Source: Methanomassiliicoccus sp. UBA6
Lineage (GTDB): Archaea; Thermoplasmatota; Thermoplasmata; Methanomassiliicoccales; Methanomassiliicoccaceae
Length of the DNA stretch: 13,298 nucleotides
Direction: 5' to 3'
NCBI GenBank assembly: GCA_002508545.1
Contig: DAVH01000005.1
Location: 1,528 to 14,825 of the forward strand
This document shows positions 1 to 6,888 of the stretch, piece after piece. Each line of letters starts with the position of its first letter. The stretch's first letter is position 1. Made by a program: the position numbers and the translations under genes. The notes beneath the pieces were generated by a model that was given only the letters and a program-made list of their open reading frames with translations, had not been told where the DNA came from and did not search any database.

Positions 1-686
1 ACGCCGAGCTCCAGCAGTTCGCGTATGTGGCATCGCACGACCTGCAGGAGCCGCTCAGGATGGTCTCCGCCCACCTGGACATGCTGAAGAGGCGCTACAG
101 CGGCCAGCTTAGTCCCGAGGCCCTGCAGCATCTCGATTTCGCGGTGCAGGGCTCTCTGCGGATGAAGGCCCTCATCAACGATCTCCTGGCGTACTCGCGG
201 CTGGAGTCCCGCGGCAAGGTCTTCGAGATGGTGGACATGACCGATGCGGTGAGGCAGGCGATCACCAACCTCCACGCTTCCATCGACGAGAGCGGGGCGG
301 TCATCGAGGTCTTTGAGCTGCCCCGGGTGATGGCCGATGCCACCCAGTTGGTACAGCTCTTCCAGAACCTCATCTCCAACGCCATCAAGTTCCGCGGGAC
401 GGAGCCTCCGCGCATCCGCATCGCGGCGGAGAGCGGAGGGGAAGAGTGGCTCATATCGGTGGAGGACAACGGCATCGGCATGGACCCCCGTCAGGCCGAT
501 CGCATATTCCAGATGTTCCAGCGGCTTCACACCCAGGACGAGTATCCCGGCACCGGGATCGGGCTGGCCATCGCGAAGAAGATCGTGGAGCGTCACGGCG
601 GCAGGATATGGGTGAGGAGCGAGCCGGGAAATGGGAGCACGTTCCACTTCACCATCCCCAGGCCTAGGACGATGGAGCTGCGGTGA
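1..686 (+). CDS. Sensor histidine kinase, C-terminal part (5' end outside window)
   Basis: This is the catalytic end of a two-component histidine kinase. The frame is already open at base 3 (AELQQFAYVASHDLQEP), so the gene begins before the window and the GTG at 27 is an internal valine. A HisKA dimerisation/phosphoacceptor domain comes first, with the phosphorylated His in SHDLQEP (codon 36-38). The HATPase_c ATP-binding domain follows, with N box NLISNAIKF, G1 box DNGIGMD and G2 region PGTGIGLAIAKKIVERHGG. The sequence ends at a TGA shortly after the last beta strand (FHFTIP). No membrane segment lies in the visible part. By family it autophosphorylates on His and passes the phosphate to a response regulator, but none is encoded nearby. 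By eye its core shares about half its residues with the next gene, so the two are probably tandem paralogues. Any sensor domains are out of view. Confidence 0.93.
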   Translation, partial: AELQQFAYVASHDLQEPLRMVSAHLDMLKRRYSGQLSPEALQHLDFAVQGSLRMKALINDLLAYSRLESRGKVFEMVDMTDAVRQAITNLHASIDESGAVIEVFELPRVMADATQLVQLFQNLISNAIKFRGTEPPRIRIAAESGGEEWLISVEDNGIGMDPRQADRIFQMFQRLHTQDEYPGTGIGLAIAKKIVERHGGRIWVRSEPGNGSTFHFTIPRPRTMELR

Positions 687-841
687 GAGGGCGCTGACCG
701 CTGCCGCCGCCAGGTCGCGAAGGGACCAAGCACTATAACTAGCAGCTTTCCCATTATGTGAGAAAAGTCGGGCGATGGTCTGTTCATCGCTCAACACGGT
801 GAACGGTTCTTCGCTCTAGATCGTAACGGGATTGATCGTTC

Positions 842-3148
842 GTGCTCGGCTCGGGAAAGAACAACAGGTCAACCGCGCTGGACCAGGGTCAGTATCAGCT
901 ATTGTTCGATACCGTGCCCCAGGGGATAGTATTCCACGACGCCGACGGGCGGGTCATTGCGATGAACCCGGCCGCCGAGCGGATCCTCGGCAGACCTGCT
1001 GAAGAGCTGGTCGACGATCCCTCCGCCGAGGACCACGGCACCATCCGGGAAGACGGCTCTCCCTTCCCCGGGGCGGAGCATCCTTCGATGGTATCGATGC
1101 GGACCGGGCGCGGGGTGAGCGATGTTATCATGGGGGTGTACAACCCCCGGGAAAGGGAGTATCGTTGGATATCCATAACCGCGGTGCCGCTGTTCCGGCC
1201 GGGAGAGGACCGGCCGTACCAGGTATATACCCTCTTCCAGGACGTCACCCGGCAGAAGAGGGCGGAGCAGGCCCTCCGTGATTTAGAGCTATCGAGCCAA
1301 GCGGTCGAGGCGGTCAAGGCAGAGCGGAAGCGGCTCTACGACGTCCTGGACACCCTGCCGGTGATGATATGCCTTGTCACCCCGGACTACGGCATCGCCT
1401 TCGCCAACCGCGCTTTCCGCGAGAAGTTCGGCGAGTCCCACGGACGGCGCTGCCACGAGTACTGCTTCGGCCTGCCCGGCCCGTGCGACTTCTGCCAATC
1501 GTTCAGGGCGCTCGAGACGGGCCGGCCTCACCGCTGGGAGGTCCGCCACCCTGACGGCAGCGTGATCGATGTCCACGACTTTCCTTTCCGGGACGCCGAC
1601 GGGTCGCCGATGGTCCTGGAGATGGACGTCGATGTCACCGACCAGAGGAGGGCGGAGAAGGCGCTGAAGGAGAGCGAGGCCAAGTACCGCGCGCTGTTCG
1701 ATTCGACGGTGGTGGCGGTCGCCATCGAGGAACTCTGCTTCGATGAGAGCGGAACCCCTGGCTTCGCGCTGCAGGACGTGAACCCTACCTGGGAACGGAT
1801 GTTCGGATGGACGAAGGAGGAGGCCGTAGGCAGGACGGGCAGGTGGCTGAAAGGTACGACCGAGCAAGATCTTGCGGACATTCTCCTCAAGGTACTCGAG
1901 ACCGGCGAACCATCAACTTTCGAGGATCACCTGCCGGACGCCGATCGGTACTACAGCGTGAGCGCTTGGAAGATGGGGGCGGGGACCGTCGCCGTCGAGG
2001 CCGTCGACGTCACGGACATCAGGAGGTCGCAGAGGGAGGCGGAGGAGCAGGGGAAGCTTCTGCAGCTCATTCTGGACAGCACTCCGGTGGCCATCGGGAT
2101 CACCGACGAGAAGGGCGGGGTGGTGGTCGACAACGGCGTGCTCGCAAAGATCTGGCGAGGCGATCCGTCCCTGAGCGGGGTCGCCGACTACGCGTGCTGC
2201 AGGGCCTGGTGGCCCGATACCGGGGAGCCCGTCAGGCCGGAGGAGTGGCCGGCCGCCCGCGCCCTGAGGGGGGAGACCTCGACCGCCACCTTCGACATTG
2301 AGAGGTTCGATGGCTCGAGGGGAGCGCTCATCGTGTCGGCGACGCCCATAAAGGATGCCGCCGGAAAGGTCACCGGCACGGTGTGGACGAACCAGGACAT
2401 CACCGACCTGAGGAGGACCGAGCAGGAGCTGAAGCGCTCCAACGCCGAGCTGCAGCAGTTCGCTTATGTCGCCAGCCATGACTTGCAGGAGCCGCTGAGG
2501 ATGGTGACGAACTACCTGCAGCTCATCGAGAAGAGGGAAGGAGAGAGCCTGGACGAGGTATCCAAGAAGTACATGGATTACGCGGTGGAGGGGGCCAGGA
2601 GGATGAAGGCGATGATCGACGACATCCTCACCTATTCAAGGGTCGAGAGCAGGGCGAACGGCCTCGAGCCGGTGGACATGGAGAAGGCCCTCTCCATCGT
2701 CCTCAAGGACCTTAACCTGGCCATCTCCGAGAGCGGGGCGTCGGTGACCCACGATGAGCTGCCGACGGTCCTCGCGGACCGGGGGCAGATGATCCTGCTG
2801 CTGAAGAACCTGGTAGGGAACGCGATCAAGTACCGCAGCGAGGCCGCCCCGCAGGTCCACGTCTCCGTGCTCAGGAACGACGGCGAGTGGATATTCACCA
2901 TAGAGGACAACGGCATCGGCATCGATCCCAAGTACGCGGACAAGCTTTTCAAGATGTTCTCCCGGCTCCATACTCGGGAGGAGTACCCAGGCACGGGGAT
3001 GGGGCTGGCGATAGCGAAGAAGATCGTGGAGCGGCATCACGGGCGGATATGGTTCGAGAGCGAGCTGGGGAGGGGAAGCGTCTTCCACTTCAGCATACCC
3101 CTCGATGCTGGCCGCTATGGAAGAGGTTCTGGTCTCAATAAAAAATGA
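842..3148 (+). CDS. Soluble multi-PAS sensor histidine kinase
   Basis: A 768-residue cytoplasmic histidine kinase without membrane segments. Four PAS-type sensor domains are visible: about residues 16-140 (LLFDTVPQGIVFHDADG), 163-270, 278-395 and 405-527. Each ends in a PAC-like DVTxxRRAE segment leading into a linker helix. HisKA follows, with the phosphoacceptor His546 in ASHDLQEP, then HATPase_c with N box NLVGNAIKY (Asn656/Asn660), G1 DNGIGID (689-695) and G2 PGTGMGLAIAKK. The second PAS carries four cysteines (204, 208, 215, 218), suggesting a bound metal or redox role; this is inference. The GTG at 842 is the only plausible start just after an in-frame stop at 833-835. No strong ribosome site precedes it, so the exact start is uncertain. 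It lies 155 bases after a paralogous kinase. No response regulator is visible, so it is an orphan kinase here. The signal it senses is unknown. Confidence 0.93.
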   Translation: MLGSGKNNRSTALDQGQYQLLFDTVPQGIVFHDADGRVIAMNPAAERILGRPAEELVDDPSAEDHGTIREDGSPFPGAEHPSMVSMRTGRGVSDVIMGVYNPREREYRWISITAVPLFRPGEDRPYQVYTLFQDVTRQKRAEQALRDLELSSQAVEAVKAERKRLYDVLDTLPVMICLVTPDYGIAFANRAFREKFGESHGRRCHEYCFGLPGPCDFCQSFRALETGRPHRWEVRHPDGSVIDVHDFPFRDADGSPMVLEMDVDVTDQRRAEKALKESEAKYRALFDSTVVAVAIEELCFDESGTPGFALQDVNPTWERMFGWTKEEAVGRTGRWLKGTTEQDLADILLKVLETGEPSTFEDHLPDADRYYSVSAWKMGAGTVAVEAVDVTDIRRSQREAEEQGKLLQLILDSTPVAIGITDEKGGVVVDNGVLAKIWRGDPSLSGVADYACCRAWWPDTGEPVRPEEWPAARALRGETSTATFDIERFDGSRGALIVSATPIKDAAGKVTGTVWTNQDITDLRRTEQELKRSNAELQQFAYVASHDLQEPLRMVTNYLQLIEKREGESLDEVSKKYMDYAVEGARRMKAMIDDILTYSRVESRANGLEPVDMEKALSIVLKDLNLAISESGASVTHDELPTVLADRGQMILLLKNLVGNAIKYRSEAAPQVHVSVLRNDGEWIFTIEDNGIGIDPKYADKLFKMFSRLHTREEYPGTGMGLAIAKKIVERHHGRIWFESELGRGSVFHFSIPLDAGRYGRGSGLNKK

Positions 3149-3166
3149 TGATATAGGGCCTGGCCG

Positions 3167-3370
3167 TTACTCCGGCTTGTACCCGGCGTCCCTGATCTTC
3201 TGCTTCATCTGGTCCACCGTGACGCTCCCTTCGTAGCTCACCTTGACCGTGGACGCCTTCACGTCCACCGCCACGCCCGACACCCCCGGCAGGGTCTTCA
3301 GAGCGTTCTCCACGTTCTTGGCGCAGCCGCCGCACTTCATGCCTTTGACGGTCAACATCGCTTCGGCCAT
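3167..3370 (-). CDS. HMA-domain metal (copper) chaperone
   Basis: A 67-residue protein made of one heavy-metal-associated domain (CopZ/Atx1 fold). The metal site GMKCGGC places Cys13 and Cys16 in the usual loop after the first beta strand (AMLTVKG). The rest follows the family pattern: helix KNVENALKTL, strand VAVDVKASTVKVSYEG, then a second helix ending DAGYKPE. By family it binds Cu(I) or another soft metal in the cytosol and hands it to a P-type ATPase or regulator; no such partner is in the window. The start ATG at 3370 has GAGG about eight bases upstream (3382-3379), and a weak TATA-like GTATTAAA lies at 3412-3405. It converges on the kinase with an 18-base gap. A T6 run on its strand (3145-3140) beyond the TAA could terminate it. 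Confidence 0.9.
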   Translation of the reverse strand: MAEAMLTVKGMKCGGCAKNVENALKTLPGVSGVAVDVKASTVKVSYEGSVTVDQMKQKIRDAGYKPE

Positions 3371-3493
3371 GTTATGGTCCTCATACCAAGGATGGAGCTG
3401 CGGGTTTAATACATCATGCGGCGAACAAGGGCGCTATGAACACGCGTACCTGTCCATACAAGCTTCAAACAGATGAAAAAGGAAGAGGTTTCG

Positions 3494-5575
3494 TCAGAAG
3501 GCCTCGTCTTCCTCGACCTTCTTGACGATCTTGTCCAAGGCGATCTCGGGCACCTCCTCGGGTCTCTTGGAATCCTTCAGCACCTTCTGGGTGAGGAAGA
3601 GGGTGAGGATATCTCCCAGGCTGCCGTTCTCGCCGCCGCTGGACACGTTGATGTCCGGGACTATCTTGATCTTGCCCTCGGCGATGGCCTCGATGATCTT
3701 CAGCCGGGCGATGTTCTCCTCGCCCATGGCATCGACCTGCGCCTTGTAGGCGTCACCCATCGCCTCACCGACGGCCTTCTGGGAGTACGCCTCGGACTCG
3801 CCGACGTTCCTTATCCTGGACGCCTCGGCCTCTCCCATGAACCGGACCTTGGACGCCTCGGCCTTGCCGATCATCTCCGTCTGCGCGGCCTGGGCCTCAG
3901 CGATGGCCTTGATCCGGGCCGCCTCCCCCTCGGCCATCTTCTGGAGCTTGTAGCTCTCCCCCTCCGCCAGGATCATGTTGTAGGCCTTGTCGCCCTCCGC
4001 GGTCTTCCTCCTTGCGTCGGCCCGGCTCTGCTCGATCTCGATCGAGAGCTTCGCGGCCATCACCTCGCCCTGCTTATCGGCCTGGGCGGTCTTGGAGATG
4101 ACATCCTTCCTCATCTCCTGGGCCTCGGCCTGCTTCTGGAACTGGGCCAGCTGCTGCTCCGCGATCTCCTTGTCGGTCTGGGTCTTCATCAGCTCAGGGG
4201 GAGCAAGGATGTACGACACCAGGAGGTTCTGCGCCTCCACGTGGTACTTCTCGAACTCCTTTCTCGCGGTGTTCAGCGCCTCCTCCTGCAGCCTGGTCCT
4301 GCTCTTGATGAACTCGATGGCCTTCTCGTTCCCGGCCTTGTTGCGGAAGCTCGAGTCGATGAGCGGGTGCACGATCTGCTGGATGAGGTTCTCGACCGAG
4401 CCGAACCGGGCGATGACGAACGGCGCGTTCTCCGGCCGGATGCGGATGATCATCCGCACGTCCACGTCCAGGGTGAACGCGTCCGAGCTCGTCACCTTCA
4501 GCTGGTTGAACTTGAAGAAGTCGTCCCCTCTCTGCCTCGGGGTCTCCACCCCGTCCTTCGCCGGCATCTCGCTCGCCCAGTCGATGGTGATCGCGCTGGT
4601 CGGCACCAGGTAAGGGGTGAAGGCCAGCGGGTTGAGGTTGTATTTGCCCGGGGCCACCGGCTCCTTCCATATCCCGCGGACGTTCTTGTCCGAGATGAGC
4701 AGGGTCTCCGCTTCCTCGTGCACCGGAGTGCCGATATCATCCTTCCCGGAGTTGTCGCTCGGGGTACCCTTCTTCGATTCTAGCTCCGTACCTATGTTCG
4801 AGCGGATGACCGCCACGTATCCCGGCGGGACCTCGGTGATCTTGACCGGCTTCACGGTGAAGAACAGGGGGTTGATGTAATAGACACCGGGCTGCAACGA
4901 TTCCTGCTGCGTTCCCCTGAACCCGCCAGAGTCCAGGAACGCCTGCCCGTCGGTGAAGTGCTTGTGCGGCCGTGCGTTCGCGAACTCTCCCATCGCCTGC
5001 TCGTGGGGCTTCGGCGCGATCATGTAGCCCGACGGCAGCGGCCGTCCGTCCTCGGCGATGACGATGCCGATCATCTCCTCCTCGATCCTGGTGGCCTTGT
5101 ACACGTTGACGTTGAAGGCGCGGGTGTTGATACGGTATACGCCGGGCCTCAGGATCGCCACCTGGGGCCCCTTCGTTCCCCCGTTCTCCAGGAAAAGCTT
5201 GGCGTCCTGGAAGTTGTTGCTCTCGACCTCGTCGCCCAGGACGCGGCCCTTCTGCATCGGCTTGCCGTCGATGGCGTTGACCACGCCGATGGAGTCGGGT
5301 CCGATGAACACGACCTTGACCTTCTCGATCGTCCAGATCAATGGCATTCTCCAGTAGAGACCGGGCATCAGGGTATCGGCCTGAATACCGACCTCGCCGT
5401 CGAGGGCGATGATCTGCCCTTTCGGCATCGTCTTCCCGAACATCTTCTTCCGCTTGATCCCCACCTCGTCGTCCTGGATGAGATACAGTCCAGAGTAGGC
5501 GAGGAACGCCGCTATCACTGCCGCTATCAATCCTGTGATGAACAATGGATTCGCCAAAAAGCCCAAATCGGCCAC
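3494..5575 (-). CDS. Long SPFH/flotillin-like membrane protein with N-terminal PG-x-Y repeats
   Basis: A 693-residue protein. From the GTG at 5575 it has an N-terminal membrane helix (about 7-32) and a beta-rich region with four PG-x-Y units (residues 71, 144, 229, 309). An SPFH/band-7 domain follows (about 325-475, including VTSSDAFTLDVDVRMIIRI). Then comes a long Ala/Glu/Lys-rich helix (about 475-640, many EGE and GEAEA steps) typical of flotillins, and an acidic tail. By family it should oligomerise at the membrane as a scaffold; its exact job here is unknown. The open frame extends to an ATG at 5596. However, that ATG lies only about 16 bases from the TATA centre, whereas GTG 5575 has GGAGG at 5586-5582 with six-base spacing and a transcript start predicted near 5587. 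I therefore prefer GTG (the ATG form would be 700 residues). It is divergent from the DUF3795 gene. The repeats resemble the plan of major vault protein, which is inference. Confidence 0.88.
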   Translation of the reverse strand: MADLGFLANPLFITGLIAAVIAAFLAYSGLYLIQDDEVGIKRKKMFGKTMPKGQIIALDGEVGIQADTLMPGLYWRMPLIWTIEKVKVVFIGPDSIGVVNAIDGKPMQKGRVLGDEVESNNFQDAKLFLENGGTKGPQVAILRPGVYRINTRAFNVNVYKATRIEEEMIGIVIAEDGRPLPSGYMIAPKPHEQAMGEFANARPHKHFTDGQAFLDSGGFRGTQQESLQPGVYYINPLFFTVKPVKITEVPPGYVAVIRSNIGTELESKKGTPSDNSGKDDIGTPVHEEAETLLISDKNVRGIWKEPVAPGKYNLNPLAFTPYLVPTSAITIDWASEMPAKDGVETPRQRGDDFFKFNQLKVTSSDAFTLDVDVRMIIRIRPENAPFVIARFGSVENLIQQIVHPLIDSSFRNKAGNEKAIEFIKSRTRLQEEALNTARKEFEKYHVEAQNLLVSYILAPPELMKTQTDKEIAEQQLAQFQKQAEAQEMRKDVISKTAQADKQGEVMAAKLSIEIEQSRADARRKTAEGDKAYNMILAEGESYKLQKMAEGEAARIKAIAEAQAAQTEMIGKAEASKVRFMGEAEASRIRNVGESEAYSQKAVGEAMGDAYKAQVDAMGEENIARLKIIEAIAEGKIKIVPDINVSSGGENGSLGDILTLFLTQKVLKDSKRPEEVPEIALDKIVKKVEEDEAF

Positions 5576-5606
5576 GCGACCCCTCCGGCCCAGCATTTTT
5601 TTGATG

Positions 5607-5617
5607 TTTATATATAA
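5607..5617. promoter_or_regulatory. Palindromic TATA box shared by divergent genes
   Basis: The core TTATATATAA (5608-5617) is its own reverse complement and is preceded on the plus strand by one more T. It lies between the SPFH gene (-) and the DUF3795 gene (+). A start about 26 bases away on the minus strand falls near 5587, just ahead of the GGAGG used by GTG 5575. On the plus strand it falls near 5638, about 11 bases before ATG 5649. The symmetry suits recruitment of TBP in either direction, but real bidirectional use is inferred only. Confidence 0.6.
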
Positions 5618-5648
5618 TAATGTTGAGCATTACGATTTCATATAATGG

Positions 5649-6299
5649 ATGAATGAAAGCAACGTATCGCCCGATATCGTATCTAGGCGCTCTTTTTTCT
5701 CTCACCAATCCGTTATGGTCTCGTTCATGATCAAGAGCGCGGCGAAGAAGTTACCGACGATCGGCGCCTGTGGCCTGGGTTGCGCCCTATGCCCGAGATA
5801 CTACACCGAGGGCAAGTCCAGATGCGCGGGGTGCGGCAACGATTATTCCTCTGCGGCAATCGGCTGCAAGATATACCGCTGCTGCGTCAAGGAGAAAGAC
5901 TTCGGGACCTGTGCTGAGTGTGAGAGCTTCCCCTGCTCCAGGTTCGAGGGGGCGGATGCCGTCGACTCCTTCGTCACGCATCGAAAGATGGTCGCCAACC
6001 TTCGTTCGATCAAAGGGTCCGGCGCGGAGGCGTTCCTCGAGGAGCAGGAGAAGAGGCGCGTCCTGCTCGGCCGCATGCTCGCCGAGTTTAACGACGGACG
6101 GTCGAAGAGCTTCTTCTGCGTCGCCGCCGCATTGCTTCCTGTCGAGGTCCTGCGCTCTGCGGTCGAGAATGCTGGGTCGGACGGCACCGGCCCCAGCGAT
6201 GTGAAGAGCAGGGCGACGGCGCTCAGGAGCAAGCTGAACGAAGCGGCGATGAAGGAAGGCATCGACCTGCAGCTTCGGAAGGCCGGCCCGAAGAAGTGA
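5649..6299 (+). CDS. DUF3795 cysteine-rich protein
   Basis: A 216-residue protein matching the DUF3795 pattern: GACGLGCALCPRY near the N-terminus, then a run of paired cysteines (Cys41, 45, 48, 59, 62, 73, 78, 79, 88, 91, 96) ending ECESFPCSRFEG. A mainly helical C-terminal half follows. The spacing looks like two or three Zn or Fe-S sites, but the family has no established biochemical function that I know of. The protein is soluble, with no signal peptide or membrane helix. The first in-frame ATG is at 5649. It has no ribosome site, and the first 22 codons look less like coding sequence than the rest, so ATG 5715 or 5727 (just before the conserved core) are real alternatives. It is divergent from the SPFH gene and shares the intergenic TATA element. 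The downstream gene is a transporter remnant, so it is probably monocistronic. Confidence 0.85.
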   Translation: MNESNVSPDIVSRRSFFSHQSVMVSFMIKSAAKKLPTIGACGLGCALCPRYYTEGKSRCAGCGNDYSSAAIGCKIYRCCVKEKDFGTCAECESFPCSRFEGADAVDSFVTHRKMVANLRSIKGSGAEAFLEEQEKRRVLLGRMLAEFNDGRSKSFFCVAAALLPVEVLRSAVENAGSDGTGPSDVKSRATALRSKLNEAAMKEGIDLQLRKAGPKK

Positions 6300-6490
6300 A
6301 GCGGGACTAGATGCGCTGCCCCTCCTGGGCAGGCCATCGCCGTCCACGGTCATCGCCGGCTCACTCCTCTAGCAGCATGGCTCTGGCCATAGGGCGGCAC
6401 GGACGGCCCTGCCATTCACCTATTTTCTGGATAGATAATCATTTAAGCCCTGGGCGCAAACGTTGCTTATCAGTACGCGGAGAATGGCCG

Positions 6491-6742
6491 TTGAACGACG
6501 CAGGCTCGAAGGCAGGCTCTTTGTTGGGCTCGATACTCCTTCCGTTGGTGCTCGCCCAATTCATCTGCAGCTATGCCGGCTCGATATCGGTCGCGACGAT
6601 CCTCGCGGAAGCTCAGACCTTCGGGCTGGCACGGGTCTACATCATAGTGATATCGTTCGTCGGCCCGATAGCCGCCATCCTACTTCCGCCTGACCAGACC
6701 GTCCGATTGGCAAAGAAGGGAGCTGAGAACGATACAGACTGA
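6491..6742 (+). pseudogene. MFS transporter remnant: first and last helices fused
   Basis: From a TTG start at 6491 (GGAG at 6479-6482, eight-base spacing) the frame gives 83 residues. The N-terminal part has the look of the first helix of DHA2-type MFS transporters (ILLPLVLAQFICSYAGS). It passes directly into TILAEAQTFGLA and a closing helix ending AAILLPPD, which matches the final helix of the transporter at 12779-13298 (25 of 37 residues identical from GSI to the ILLP/ILIP end). About 400 residues of a normal transporter between these are missing. A TATA-like ATTTAAG (6441-6447) and the ribosome site suggest that the original 5' end and promoter survive. It cannot transport. Either it is a plain remnant or a two-helix peptide is still made. 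Expression of the GH15 gene downstream may depend on its promoter; that is inference. Confidence 0.75.
6589..6632 (+). repeat. Inverted repeat, left copy (within MFS remnant)
   Basis: 44 bases matching the reverse complement of 12895-12938 with one mismatch; bases 6594-6632 are an exact 39-base match. It encodes VATILAEAQTFGLA in the transporter remnant. Flanking DNA of the two loci is far more diverged (about 58% by eye on the downstream side). Confidence 0.9.
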
Positions 6743-6875
6743 GATCGAGAAAGAATCCAATGATCGAGCGGTCACGACATCCTGGAGGCACCGAGTCCGG
6801 ACCTCGTTCGGGTGCGAGGACGAGCTGAGGTCGTTCCTGAACGACCATGAGGATGCATAGAGGGCGGAAGAACAG

Positions 6876-6882
6876 GGAGGAG
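6876..6882 (+). promoter_or_regulatory. Ribosome binding site of the GH15 gene
   Basis: GGAGGAG six bases before ATG 6889. It decides against the earlier in-frame ATG at 6847, which would add a 14-residue basic leader and has no such site. Confidence 0.8.
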
Positions 6883-6888
6883 AAAACA

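Noticed and set aside
3473..4783. 436-codon plus-strand frame opposite the SPFH gene
   Set aside because: The Leu/Asp/Gly/His-rich composition is that of an antisense frame of a GC-rich gene; there is no recognisable fold.
4737..5708. Long open frame (323 codons) on the minus strand overlapping the SPFH gene
   Set aside because: It is a shadow frame: Arg/Gly/Asp-rich GC-driven translation with no domain, while the overlapping frame has clear SPFH and coiled-coil features.
6311..6490. Upstream extension of the MFS remnant frame to ATG 6311
   Set aside because: The added residues show no transporter similarity and lie upstream of the TATA-like element at 6441-6447. TTG 6491 with a ribosome site fits better.
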